DNA of 64,000 nucleotides, from NCBI RefSeq assembly GCF_001021065.1, contig NZ_CP011546.1, forward strand, positions 2,294,001-2,358,000, given 5' to 3'. A program made the position numbers and the translations under genes. The notes beneath the pieces were generated by a model, which saw nothing but the letters and a program-made list of their open reading frames with translations, did not search any database and had not been told where the DNA came from. This DNA comes from Corynebacterium uterequi. Lineage in GTDB: Bacteria; Actinomycetota; Actinomycetes; Mycobacteriales; Mycobacteriaceae. This document shows, piece by piece, positions 7,969-16,581 of this stretch (its first letter is position 1; the number at the start of each line of letters is the position of its first letter).

Positions 7969-9156
7969 ATGACTAGCCCTAGCACGAACCGCGCCGCCTA
8001 CCCCGCGGAGTCGCTCGACGAACTCGCTGCCAAGGTCGCCGCCCTCACCCCGGCCGAGCACGGCTTCGCCTACTTCGATCCGCTTGCTCCCGCCGCTCAT
8101 CCCACCATCGAGGGGGATTTAAGCGGCTGGATCATCCCGGCGAAGGACCTCTACGAGTTTGCCGGCATGCCCACCACGTTCGGCTCCCGTGCCCGCACCA
8201 TTGCCCGCTCCACAGAGACCAACAGCTTCATCGCCGCCTACCAGGCACGTGGCGCCGCCATCCCGGGCAAGTCCGTGACCAGTGAGCTCGGCATGACCAT
8301 CGACGCGGAGCCGCGCGACCTCCCCGCGCTCGACAACCCCATCTGGCCCGGCCGCACCCCGGGTGGTTCCTCGGGCGGCGCAGCCGTCATGGTGGCCCGC
8401 GGCCTCGTGCGCGCCGCCCACGCCTCTGATGCCGGCGGTTCCATCCGTATCCCCTCCGCGGCGTGCGGCGTGGTGGGTTTTAAGCCGGCGTCGTCGCAGA
8501 TCGCCGCTCACGGGTTCATCACCCGCCGGGTCGAGGACTCGGCGTACCTGCACCAGCTCACGCTTGGCGCGCCGACGCCCCGGCGCGTCGGCCTGTTGAC
8601 CACCCCGCTGCTCGCCGAGGTGGACGTTCAGCCTGAATGGGAGCGCGCCACCCGCGAGGCCGCTGAGGCGCTGGCTGCTGCCGGGCATGACGTGGTCGAG
8701 GTGGGTTTTTGGCCGGCGATCGCGGAGACGTTCGAGCGCTACACGGACATCTTCTCCTACCGCCTGGGCGACATCCCCAACCCGGACTACATTGCCGCCT
8801 GGCTGCGCAAACGCGGCCTGACGGTGTCCGCGCAGCGCTACGCGGAATCCCTCGCCTACGCTGCGACGGTGCGCGGCCGGCTGCGGGACTTCTACGGCGT
8901 CGACGCCCTGCTCACGCCCACGGTGTCCAGCGACCCGCCTGCTGTCGGCGCGTTTAGTCAGCTTGAACCGGCGGAGAACTTCGCCGCCCAAACCCGGTGG
9001 GCGTCGTGGACGTCGGTGTTCAACATCGCCGGTGCGCCAGCCATCTCCCTGCCGTGGCCGGTACCGGGACGGCCTCAGCCGGCGGGTGTGCACCTCGCGG
9101 GGCTGACGCTCGACGACGCCGAATTGCTCACCCTCGCCCGAGAGCTGCACGAGTGA
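7969..9156 (+). CDS. Amidase signature family enzyme
   Basis: 395 residues from ATG 7969 (a GTG two codons earlier is possible). All parts of the Ser-cisSer-Lys catalytic triad are visible: the lysine in IPGKSVTSELGM, the glycine/serine-rich GGSSGGAAVMVARGL, and the nucleophile region DAGGSIRIPSAACGVVGFKP. The protein is somewhat shorter than most amidases (about 450-500). Amidases of this group hydrolyse amide bonds of small molecules or carbamates; the N-terminus (HPTIEGDLSGWIIPAKDLYE) does not point to GatA, which would also be longer. The substrate is unknown. The stop codon overlaps the GTG of the next gene, so the two form an operon. Confidence 0.88.
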   Translation: MTSPSTNRAAYPAESLDELAAKVAALTPAEHGFAYFDPLAPAAHPTIEGDLSGWIIPAKDLYEFAGMPTTFGSRARTIARSTETNSFIAAYQARGAAIPGKSVTSELGMTIDAEPRDLPALDNPIWPGRTPGGSSGGAAVMVARGLVRAAHASDAGGSIRIPSAACGVVGFKPASSQIAAHGFITRRVEDSAYLHQLTLGAPTPRRVGLLTTPLLAEVDVQPEWERATREAAEALAAAGHDVVEVGFWPAIAETFERYTDIFSYRLGDIPNPDYIAAWLRKRGLTVSAQRYAESLAYAATVRGRLRDFYGVDALLTPTVSSDPPAVGAFSQLEPAENFAAQTRWASWTSVFNIAGAPAISLPWPVPGRPQPAGVHLAGLTLDDAELLTLARELHE

Positions 9157-9881
9157 GCCCCACCCGTCGGCGGCTGCTCGCCGAGCTCGCCATCGTCCTC
9201 GCCGTCACGTTCGGCATGTCCGGGCTGCGCTCAGTGCTGCGGCTGGTCGATGACCTCCTCGACCCCGCTCCCCTCAACGCCCAGCAGGTGACGCTCAACG
9301 TTTCTCAGTCGGAGTTGGCGTGGCTCGATCTCGCCTTTCAGTTGTGCAGCGCCGGGGTGCTGTTCGCCTGGGGTGCGCTGGCGCTCTACCTGCTCGGGGA
9401 CGCCTACCGCCTTACCCGTCCGCGCGGCCGCGACGTCCTCCACGGCGCCGGCCTGGCAGCACTCATCGGCATCCCAGGGTTGGTGTTCTACCTCACCGCG
9501 GTGCACCTCGGACTGTCGAAGGTGGTGGTACCCACCGGCGTCGATCACCCGCTCATCGAGATTCCGATGCTGCTTATCTGGTCAGCGGCGAACGCGTTCG
9601 GCGAAGAGATCGTCGTCGTCGCCTGGCTCATGACCAGGCTCAAGGCGCTGAACCTGTCGCTTCCGGCGGCGCTGGCGGCGTCGTCGTTGCTGCGCGGGTC
9701 GTATCACCTCTACCAAGGCGTGTCCGCCGGGTTCGGCAACATCATCATGGGCGTGGTGTACGGCGCGTACTTTGCCAAGACGGGGAAGGTGTGGCCGCTG
9801 GTCATTGGGCATTTCTTCATCGATGCGGTGGCTTTTGTCGGTTACACGGCCGTCGGCGAGTATCTTCCGCTTCCCGGGTAG
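9153..9881 (+). CDS. CPBP-family intramembrane glutamic endopeptidase
   Basis: 242 residues starting at a GTG that overlaps the amidase stop as GTGA, a coupled pair. The protein has six to eight hydrophobic segments. The CPBP (Abi, Rce1-like) motifs are present in order: the double glutamate in AFGEEIVVVAWLMTR, the arginine/tyrosine motif SSLLRGSYHLYQG, and the C-terminal histidine in VIGHFFIDAVAF. Such proteins cleave peptides or CAAX-like substrates within the membrane, and in Gram-positives are often linked to bacteriocin immunity. Here the partner is an amidase, so a specific role cannot be given. Confidence 0.85.
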   Translation: MSPTRRRLLAELAIVLAVTFGMSGLRSVLRLVDDLLDPAPLNAQQVTLNVSQSELAWLDLAFQLCSAGVLFAWGALALYLLGDAYRLTRPRGRDVLHGAGLAALIGIPGLVFYLTAVHLGLSKVVVPTGVDHPLIEIPMLLIWSAANAFGEEIVVVAWLMTRLKALNLSLPAALAASSLLRGSYHLYQGVSAGFGNIIMGVVYGAYFAKTGKVWPLVIGHFFIDAVAFVGYTAVGEYLPLPG

Positions 9882-9935
9882 TTCACAGCTCACTTCTGCT
9901 ACCGCCTGCTTCCCCTGGGCGGTTAGGCTGACACT

Positions 9936-11366
9936 ATGACTCATTACGGACGCGACGAACGCCGGCTCCGGGGGCATTCGAGTGACCCTCGCGACGCCGC
10001 CGGGGAGTTCGTTATCGGGCGCGACGGCAAACCCCTCGTGGACCGCTATGGACGCCCGGTTCGGCGCAACCCGTCGGCTGGCGATCAGCACCGCGGCGCA
10101 GACGGCCCCCGGGTGACCCGGCAGCCTCGGCAGCCGGCCGAACCGCGCGCCGCCTATGAGCCTCGACGGACCCCTCAGCACGGAGGAACCCAGCGGCCTG
10201 CCCAGCAGTATGGTTCGTCACAGCAATATGGCGCGTCCCAGCGCGGCAGCCGCCATGCCCAGCAGGGGCAGCCGCTGCCACCGCGCCAGCAGCCCCCACG
10301 GCAACAACCTCCGCGGCAGCAGCCCGGCGCTCAGCGGGCGGTCCAGCACATGCCGTCGCGCCCGCCGCGCGGCGTCGTCCGCGGCGACGAGCAGCTCCTC
10401 ATCAACGAGCCTCCGCGCCAAAAGCGCCAGCAGCGCCGCGCACGCCCCCGGATCCGCTTGCCTTTCGGCGGCTGCTTCGGCTGCTTCGGGTCCCTGCTGG
10501 CCGTGCTGCTGGTCGGGGTGATTATGGTCACCCTGTGGGCGGATACTCGCCTCTCCCGGGTGGAAGCGCTGTCGCCGAACCCCATCGCCGACACCGCCGG
10601 CACCAACTGGCTGCTGGTGGGCTCCGACTCCCGACGGGGCTTAAGCGACGAGGAAGCGGCCCGCCTCGGCACCGGCACGGAGTCCGACGCCGGCGGGTCC
10701 CGCACGGACGCGATCATGCTGCTGCATATCCCCTTCGGCGGGGAGGCGCAGCTGATGTCCATCCCACGCGACAGCCTGGTGACCATCCCCGGTTACGGGG
10801 AGAACAAGATCAACGCGGCGTTCGCCCTCGGCGGGCCGCAGCTGCTCACCGAGACGGTGGAGGCGGAGACCGGCCTGCGGATCAACCACTATGCGGAGAT
10901 CGGCATGGGCGGGTTGGCGACGATGGTCGACGCGGTCGGCGGCGTCGAGATCTGCGTCGAGGAGGCCATCGACGACCCCAATGCCAGCCTCAACGTTCAG
11001 CCCGGCTGCCAGGCGATGGACGGCGCGACCGCCCTCGGTTACGTGCGCACCCGCGCCACCGCGGGCGGCGACTTCGACCGGGTGGCCCGCCAGCGTCAGT
11101 TCTTCTCGTCGCTGCTGGGCACGCTGTCGTCCCCGTCGACGCTGCTCAACCCGCTGAAGTCCGTTCCACTGCTGGTGCGCGCCACCGGTACCTTCGCCAT
11201 CAGCGAAGGCACCCACGTGTGGCACCTGGCGATGGTGGCTATCGCGATGGCCGGCGGAGTGAAGTCGGAGGTCGTGCCCCCGGCCGGCACTATGGACACC
11301 GGCGTGGGCAATGTCGTGCTGTGGGACGAGGCCGCCGCCGAGGAGATGTTCGCGTCGATGCGCTAA
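9936..11366 (+). CDS. LytR-CpsA-Psr (LCP) family cell-wall glycopolymer ligase
   Basis: 476 residues. The first 170 are a long, Gln/Pro/Arg-rich cytoplasmic tail (many Q-rich repeats), then one membrane segment (FGSLLAVLLVGVIMVTLW) and the extracellular LCP domain. LCP hallmarks are visible: TNWLLVGSDSR, the long aspartate/arginine loop ending GGSRTDAIMLLHIP, PRDSLVTIPGYGENKINAAF, and ATALGYVRTRAT-GGDFDRVARQRQF, which holds the arginines that bind the pyrophosphate of the polyprenyl substrate. In corynebacteria and mycobacteria LCP proteins attach arabinogalactan to peptidoglycan. An LytR_C domain is absent, so this is a single-domain LCP. It is followed by an unusual hairpin array. Confidence 0.92.
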   Translation: MTHYGRDERRLRGHSSDPRDAAGEFVIGRDGKPLVDRYGRPVRRNPSAGDQHRGADGPRVTRQPRQPAEPRAAYEPRRTPQHGGTQRPAQQYGSSQQYGASQRGSRHAQQGQPLPPRQQPPRQQPPRQQPGAQRAVQHMPSRPPRGVVRGDEQLLINEPPRQKRQQRRARPRIRLPFGGCFGCFGSLLAVLLVGVIMVTLWADTRLSRVEALSPNPIADTAGTNWLLVGSDSRRGLSDEEAARLGTGTESDAGGSRTDAIMLLHIPFGGEAQLMSIPRDSLVTIPGYGENKINAAFALGGPQLLTETVEAETGLRINHYAEIGMGGLATMVDAVGGVEICVEEAIDDPNASLNVQPGCQAMDGATALGYVRTRATAGGDFDRVARQRQFFSSLLGTLSSPSTLLNPLKSVPLLVRATGTFAISEGTHVWHLAMVAIAMAGGVKSEVVPPAGTMDTGVGNVVLWDEAAAEEMFASMR

Positions 11367-11367
11367 C

Positions 11368-11631
11368 GTGTGGTGGGCATTCGCCCACCACACGGGAAAA
11401 GGCCCGCCACACGGGAAAAGGCCCGCCACACGGGAAAAGGCCCGCCACACGGGAGCAAAAGACTCACCCCGCGGGAAAAAGAAAGCACCACACTCCGCGT
11501 GGCGGGCGTTCCTCACCCCGCGTGGCGGGCGCATGCCTGCCACGCCTCGCGTGGCGGGCGCATGCCTGCCACGCCTCGCGTGGTGGGCGACTGCCCACCA
11601 CACCTCGTGTGGCGCTCTGCGCCACGCGCGT
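11368..11631. repeat. Array of short tandem repeats and hairpins between convergent genes
   Basis: The array opens with a perfect 11-base hairpin (GTGTGGTGGGC at 11368-11378, GCCCACCACAC at 11383-11393). Three exact 19-bp repeats follow at 11392-11448 (ACGGGAAAAGGCCCGCCAC), then three 29-bp units at 11519-11547, 11548-11576 and 11577-11605 and a shorter fourth to 11631. Each 29-bp unit folds into a hairpin, and the third unit changes both arms together (GTGGTGGGC with GCCCACCAC against GTGGCGGGC with GCCTGCCAC), keeping the stem. The last stem, GTGGCGC-TCT-GCGCCAC, is followed by GCGCGTTTT and may end the lcp transcript. Confidence 0.85.
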
Positions 11632-11632
11632 T

Positions 11633-12559
11633 TTAACGAATCGTCACCTGGCGGGACTTGATGTTCTCCAGCTGCTTGCGCTCGTCGGCGTTGAGCTGGG
11701 CGTCGTTGCTCAGCTCGGCCTCGATGGCCTCGTTGACCTGCTCCAGGGCGGCGGAGTACTCGGCGACGTCCTTGTCCGTGTCGTGCAGGTCGAACACCGG
11801 CACGATGACGCCGTGGGTGCGGAACACGCCCGCGAACTTCGTGTCCTCGCCCAGGTGGAGATCGCCGCGGGCGGCGACGCGTGCCAGTGCGGAAAGCAAG
11901 GCATTTTCGTCGCCGTCGACGCGCACCCACCGCAGGTAGGCCTTGGCCCCGCCCGGGTAGGTCCACCACGCGGAGCCGGGGATGGCCGCCGGGGACTTAC
12001 GCGTCGTCGCGATGGTCTCATTCGCCTGCTGGACGGCCTGCTGGGCCTGCGGCGGCAGCACTTCGCCTTCGGGGGTCCACCAGTCGAAGGTGTCATGGAC
12101 CGCAATGTCGAGGGTGGTGTCGGCGGCGATGAGGTCGGTGATTGCCGGCTGGGAACCGTCGGCGACGGTGGACTCCAAGGTGGCGCCCGGCGCGGCGGTG
12201 CGTACCCAGTTCAGGGCGTAGGCGAGGTCGCGACCCGGGTTGTGGGAGCGCTTCTTGACCTGCAGGGCGACGAGGGCGTCGGCGCCGGCTGCCTCCGCGC
12301 GGATGGTGGCGGCATTGGCGCCGGGCAGCACGGTGCCGATGGTGACCTCGCGCTCGCAGCCTTCGACGGCGAGGCGGGCCGAGGCGCTGGGCACGAATTC
12401 CTGCAGGGCGACGAGGTCCGCCTCACAGGCCAGACCCGCGTAGGGGCGCGGGTCCTTCTCCAGGGCGGCGCGCTCGGCTTGCCGGGCAGCGAGCTTGGCT
12501 TGGCGTCGGCTCATGCCCTCCGGCAGGGCGTCTTTGTTCTTACGGTTCTTTTTGGCCAT
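11633..12559 (-). CDS. DUF5926 family protein
   Basis: 308 residues. A basic N-terminus (MAKKNRKNKD, then MSRRQAKLAARQAER) precedes a domain I recognise as DUF5926 from actinobacteria, with YAGLACEADLVALQEFVPSA near the start and WWTYPGGAKAYLRWVRVDGDE in the second half. It is a cytoplasmic protein, widely conserved in Actinobacteria, without an assigned reaction. Some older database entries call it topoisomerase- or SecA-like, which the sequence does not support. In Corynebacterium it is found near glpQ, as here (the GlpQ gene begins 26 bp upstream end to start). It converges on the LCP gene across the hairpin array. Confidence 0.75.
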   Translation of the reverse strand: MAKKNRKNKDALPEGMSRRQAKLAARQAERAALEKDPRPYAGLACEADLVALQEFVPSASARLAVEGCEREVTIGTVLPGANAATIRAEAAGADALVALQVKKRSHNPGRDLAYALNWVRTAAPGATLESTVADGSQPAITDLIAADTTLDIAVHDTFDWWTPEGEVLPPQAQQAVQQANETIATTRKSPAAIPGSAWWTYPGGAKAYLRWVRVDGDENALLSALARVAARGDLHLGEDTKFAGVFRTHGVIVPVFDLHDTDKDVAEYSAALEQVNEAIEAELSNDAQLNADERKQLENIKSRQVTIR

Positions 12560-12584
12560 GCGGCCTAATGTAGACGACTCCGCG

Positions 12585-13325
12585 TCACACTCGCGCGTTG
12601 GCCGGGGCGAAAACCTCCAGGGCCAATTCGGCGTCGTCGGTGGTGATGATGTCCGCGCCCGCGTCCCGGGCGGCGAGCAGATCCGCCGGCGTGTTCGGGG
12701 TCCACAGGTAGGTCGGTAGCCCGAGGGCGCCGACGAGCTCGGGGCGCAGCTTCGCCACCCGGTGGTCCATGCCCAGCCCGGTGGGCTTGGAGAACATGAT
12801 GTCCTTGGGGTTGTATTTGAAGTCCCGGGCGCCGCGCAGGTAGAAGCGGTCGAGCGCCGGGGTGAGCTCCGCCATGCGCCGCAGGCAGGTGTGGGAGAAG
12901 GAGATGATGTGGATGCGTTCGTCGTCCCTGAGCCCGGCGTAGGCCAGCGCGCGGGTGACCTGTTCTTCCAGCATCCGGCCGTAGCGGGTGGGCTTTTTGA
13001 TCTCCAGGTAGAGGTGCTTGTCCCCGGCGTCCTTGATAAGCCCGAGCATCTCCGGCAGCGTGAGGATCTCCTGGGGGTTCGCCCGGGTGCCGAAGTTGAT
13101 GCGGCGGAGCTGCTCCAGGCTCAGCCCCGAGATCCGCGCGACGCCGTTGATGCCGACGTCGGTGCGGCCGAGCCGGGCGTCGTGGTGCAGCACCAGTTCG
13201 CCGCTGCGGCACAGGCGCACGTCCGTTTCCACGCCGTGGATGGGCAGGCTGAGCGCGTGCTCGTAGCCGGCGCGGGTCAGTTCCTTAAACCCGGGGCCGT
13301 TCCCCCGGTGGGCGACGATCTTCAT
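12585..13325 (-). CDS. glpQ: Glycerophosphodiester phosphodiesterase
   Basis: 246 residues with the GDPD fold: the opening MKIVAHRGNG holds the catalytic His-Arg, ETDVRLCRSGELVLHHDARLGRT carries the metal-binding Glu/Asp and second catalytic histidine, and LYLEIKKPTRYG the next metal ligand. The C-terminal VYLWTPNT-like motif appears as YLWTPNTPADLLAARDAGADIITTDD. The enzyme splits glycerophosphodiesters into glycerol 3-phosphate and an alcohol. There is no signal peptide, so it acts in the cytoplasm. It lies between pyk and the DUF5926 gene, all on the minus strand. Confidence 0.9.
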   Translation of the reverse strand: MKIVAHRGNGPGFKELTRAGYEHALSLPIHGVETDVRLCRSGELVLHHDARLGRTDVGINGVARISGLSLEQLRRINFGTRANPQEILTLPEMLGLIKDAGDKHLYLEIKKPTRYGRMLEEQVTRALAYAGLRDDERIHIISFSHTCLRRMAELTPALDRFYLRGARDFKYNPKDIMFSKPTGLGMDHRVAKLRPELVGALGLPTYLWTPNTPADLLAARDAGADIITTDDAELALEVFAPANARV

Positions 13326-13366
13326 GACGTGTGGCTTCGCTTCCCGTGAGAGACTTCGGTGACCTG

Positions 13367-15262
13367 CTACTGCCAGGAGTTGATCCGGCGCAGTTGGATG
13401 CGGTTTTTGCGCTGCGACGCGCCGAGCTTGTCGCCGATCGTCGTCAACGTGGTGATGGCGTCGGTGATGTGCGGGCCCTTGTTGAGCATGACGGCCTCCG
13501 CGCGCAGGGCGTAGGCGACGTCGGTGATCTCGGCGCGCGAGGGCAGGCCGGTCTTGGCCAGGTTTTCCAGCACCTGGGTGGCCATGACCGTCGGCACGTG
13601 GGCCGCCTCCGCCATGTTGGCGATGAGCCGGGGCACCTCCGCCAGCCGGTAGAAGCCGAACTCCACCGCCAGGTCGCCGCGGGCGATCATGATGCCCAGG
13701 TTCTCGTGGCGCATGCCCTCCAGGAGGACGTCGGCCAGGTGCTCGTAGGCGGGGATCGTCTCGATCTTTAACACGATGCCCAGCCGGCGAACCCGCTCGG
13801 CGGCCTCCGCGCCGCTGTCTCGCTCCACGGTCTGGGCGATGTTCTCCAGGGCGGCGAGGACATCCGCGACGTCGCTGGCGTTGCGGATGAAGGAGACGTT
13901 GGCCATGTCGCCGTGGCGGGCGATGAACTCGAAGGCTTCGAGGTCCTCCTCCGTCAGCGACGGCAACGGAAGGTCCGTGTCCGGCAGGTTGATGCCCTTG
14001 TAGGCACGCAGCTTCGTGCCGCCCGGCTTGGCGAAGGTGACGTCGAGGCGCACGCGGGTCTCGTCACCGTCGGTGACGGTCTCCACGGCGACGGCCTCGA
14101 TGGTGCCGTCGTCGAACATCACCCGCTGGCCGACCTCGATGGCGCGCACCGCCTCCGGCAACGAGCAACCGATGAGGTGCTCGCCTTCCGGCTGCGTGCT
14201 CGGGTCCACCGGGGTGGGGTCCGTGGTGAGCCACAGCGTGTCCCCGGCGGAGACGAGCAGGTGCTGCTCGGTCTTCGGGATCCCGGAGGCGCGGGTGCGG
14301 GTCCACTCATGCTGCAGGAGGGTGTTGTTGGAGACGTAGGCATTCTGGCTGCCGGTGGCGAAAGCGCACCGCACACCGTCGACGTCGTGGATCTCCGTCA
14401 CGGCGAAGTCCCGCTTCGCGTCGCGGGTGTCCACGAGCGTGATCCGGGAGCCTTCCTCCACCCCGTCGAGCCACGCGTCGTCGACGAGCACGGGCAGGGT
14501 GGGCCGGCCGCCGGTCTCGGGGGCCTGGGGCCACTCGGCGCCGTCGGCCACCGCGCCGGCGGGGATGAGCCACAGCTTCGCCGGGGTGATGAGCTCACCG
14601 GTCTCGGTGCGGCTCACCCGGGCCCGGGCCACGGCCGGGCCGTCGGCGATGGCGCCGGTGCGCAGCTTCGGCCCAGCGAGGTCCAGGGCGATGCGGATGC
14701 GCCGGCCCACCTTCTGCTCGGCCTGGTGGACGTGCTCGATCATGCGAGTCCAGGCGGCCGGGCCGTCGTGGGCGCCGTTGATGCGGGCGACGTCCATGCC
14801 GGCCTCCGCGAAGGCCACGACGAGCTCCGGGGAGTCCGCCGCCTCGGTGGGCAGGGTCACCATGATCCGGGAGCTGCGCCCCTCGGGGACGTCGCCGAGC
14901 AGCGCGTTCGCGTTGGATTCCAGGATGTCATCCGCCGTGGAGAAGGCGTTGAGCATCTCCGGGCCGGTGTAGGACAGCTCCTCACCCAGGTAGGCGGAGA
15001 CGACGTTGTGGGCGGCCTGGAGCCTAGCCTTGACGTCCGGCTCGGCAGTGGTCAGCCGAGTCGCGCCGATGCTCGACAGGTCTGCCTGCAGGGCGCGGAT
15101 GTCGTGGCGGCGCAGCTCCGAGTAGCGCACCAGGTTCTTCGCCCCCACCCGGTTGGTGGGGTGGGTGCGGGCGATAGCCTCGGCGTTAGCGGCCTCCGCG
15201 GCGTCCAGCGCTCCGATCAAGGAGTCAATCTGTTCGTTCAATGACCGGAGGTACTGTTCCAC
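13367..15262 (-). CDS. pyk: Pyruvate kinase-like protein, long N-terminus and no C-terminal domain
   Basis: 631 residues against about 470 for usual pyruvate kinases. Residues 1-130 are an extra helical region. The TIM barrel then starts at SSRIMVTLPTEAADSPELV, a large B domain follows, and the active-site stretch is VLKIETIPAYEHL, MIARGDLAVEFG and PTVMATQVLENLAKTGLPSRAEITDVA. The protein ends soon after AVMLNKGPHITDAI, so the C-terminal allosteric domain is missing. The gene lies directly downstream of ldh, as for the second pyruvate kinase (pyk2) of C. glutamicum. The GTG start at 15262 has AAAGG upstream. Whether it has normal activity cannot be told; pyruvate supply to Ldh is the natural role. 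Confidence 0.85.
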   Translation of the reverse strand: MEQYLRSLNEQIDSLIGALDAAEAANAEAIARTHPTNRVGAKNLVRYSELRRHDIRALQADLSSIGATRLTTAEPDVKARLQAAHNVVSAYLGEELSYTGPEMLNAFSTADDILESNANALLGDVPEGRSSRIMVTLPTEAADSPELVVAFAEAGMDVARINGAHDGPAAWTRMIEHVHQAEQKVGRRIRIALDLAGPKLRTGAIADGPAVARARVSRTETGELITPAKLWLIPAGAVADGAEWPQAPETGGRPTLPVLVDDAWLDGVEEGSRITLVDTRDAKRDFAVTEIHDVDGVRCAFATGSQNAYVSNNTLLQHEWTRTRASGIPKTEQHLLVSAGDTLWLTTDPTPVDPSTQPEGEHLIGCSLPEAVRAIEVGQRVMFDDGTIEAVAVETVTDGDETRVRLDVTFAKPGGTKLRAYKGINLPDTDLPLPSLTEEDLEAFEFIARHGDMANVSFIRNASDVADVLAALENIAQTVERDSGAEAAERVRRLGIVLKIETIPAYEHLADVLLEGMRHENLGIMIARGDLAVEFGFYRLAEVPRLIANMAEAAHVPTVMATQVLENLAKTGLPSRAEITDVAYALRAEAVMLNKGPHITDAITTLTTIGDKLGASQRKNRIQLRRINSWQ

Positions 15263-15330
15263 GGCGTGCCTTTCTAGTTTTGGTCGTTACGATAACGGGT
15301 TCCCATTGTGGCTGACGCCAGTAAACGGGA

Positions 15331-15371
15331 AACCGGCTTGAGATGAACGCTAGGCAAATCAAAAGCCGGTT
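15331..15371 (-). terminator. Stem-loop between ldh and pyk
   Basis: AACCGGCTT at 15331-15339 and AAGCCGGTT at 15363-15371 are perfect inverted arms around a 23-base loop in the 128-bp gap between ldh and pyk. Read on the minus strand the second arm is followed by TCCCGTTT. It may be a partial terminator that lowers pyk expression relative to ldh. Confidence 0.45.
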
Positions 15372-15390
15372 GGGTCACGAAGCGGGGTAA

Positions 15391-16350
15391 TTAGTCTTCG
15401 TGGGGGAAGAACTCGCGGACCACGTCTTCCAGCAGATCCGCGGACTTGTCGAAGAGCTGCTGCTCGTGGTCGTTGAGCGCCAGCTCCACGACGCGGGTGA
15501 TGCCGGCGCCGCCAATGACGGCGGGGGTACCGATGTAGAGGTCCTTGCGGCCGTACTCGCCGTCGAGCAGCGCGGAGACCGGCAGGACCACGTCCTGGTT
15601 GGACACCACGGCGCGGGTGATGCGGGCCAGGCCCATGCCGATGCCGTAGGAGGTCGAGCCCTTGCGGTCGATGATCTCGTAGGCGGCGTCGCGGGTCTCG
15701 ACGAAGATGTTCTCGATACGCTCCGCGAAGCCCGGGTCGAGGCGGGCGCGGCGGGCCAGGGACACGCCGGCGACCTGGCCGGAGGAGATGACCGGCAGCT
15801 CGGAGTCGCCGTGCTCGCCGATGATGTAGGCGTGGACGGAGGTGGGGGCGACCTCGAAGAGCTCGCCGAGCATGTAGCGGTAGCGGGCGGAGTCCAGGAT
15901 GGTGCCGGAGCCGATGACGCGGTGGCTCGGCAGGCCGGAGTACTTCCACACGGCGTAGGTGAGGGCGTCGACCGGGTTGGAGGCGACGAGGAGGATGCCG
16001 TCGAAGTCATTGGCCATGATCTCGTCGGTGATAGCCTTCATGATCTTCATGTTGCGGCCGACGAGCTCCAGGCGGGTCTCGCCCGGGCGCTGCGCGGCGC
16101 CGGCGCAGATGACGACGAGGGCGGCGTCGGCGCAGTCCGCGTAGGTGCCCTTGGACACACGGGTGCGCGACGGGGCCCACACGACGCCATGGTTGAGGTC
16201 CATGACGTTGCCTTCGAGCTTCTTTTCGTCGATGTCAATGATCGCCAGGTGGTCAACGGTGCCCTGGTTGACCAGCGCGTAGGCATAGGCGATTCCGACG
16301 TCACCAGCGCCGATGAGAACTACTTTGTTTCCGACATGACTAACAGCCAC
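15391..16350 (-). CDS. ldh: L-lactate dehydrogenase
   Basis: 319 residues. The N-terminal Rossmann motif [18 protein letters not shown] binds [21 protein letters not shown] gives the NAD-selecting aspartate, and the catalytic parts are all there: [35 protein letters not shown] with the substrate arginine, and [12 protein letters not shown] with the active-site histidine. It reduces pyruvate to L-lactate with NADH in the cytoplasm. The start is an ATG with AAAGG upstream. The promoter region holds an exact match to the LldR operator consensus. The pyruvate kinase gene follows, giving the last two steps of lactate fermentation in one unit. Confidence 0.95.
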   Translation of the reverse strand: MAVSHVGNKVVLIGAGDVGIAYAYALVNQGTVDHLAIIDIDEKKLEGNVMDLNHGVVWAPSRTRVSKGTYADCADAALVVICAGAAQRPGETRLELVGRNMKIMKAITDEIMANDFDGILLVASNPVDALTYAVWKYSGLPSHRVIGSGTILDSARYRYMLGELFEVAPTSVHAYIIGEHGDSELPVISSGQVAGVSLARRARLDPGFAERIENIFVETRDAAYEIIDRKGSTSYGIGMGLARITRAVVSNQDVVLPVSALLDGEYGRKDLYIGTPAVIGGAGITRVVELALNDHEQQLFDKSADLLEDVVREFFPHED

Positions 16351-16449
16351 GATGAACCTTTCTTCAGTGTGGTGGGCCGGGGAGTCAGGCAGGCGGCGCC
16401 CCGGCGATCACCTCCTATCGTAGGCCCCCGAGGCCCCTAAGTCCCGCTT

Positions 16450-16464
16450 ATTGGTGACACCAAT
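16450..16464. promoter_or_regulatory. LldR-type operator in the ldh promoter
   Basis: ATTGGTGACACCAAT is a perfect 15-bp palindrome. Its core TGGTGACACCA fits the TNGTNNNACNA consensus described for the lactate-responsive repressor LldR of C. glutamicum, which is known to act on ldhA. It lies about 100 bp before the ldh start codon. Confidence 0.75.
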
Positions 16465-16581
16465 TGTCCTCACGGGCTATGACGTTGAGCACGTCCACCA
16501 TGCACTTAGGTAATACTCACAGGACTAGGTCACTGCCTTAGGCTCGGTGCACCACCAAGACACTTTTGAGACAATGTGATT

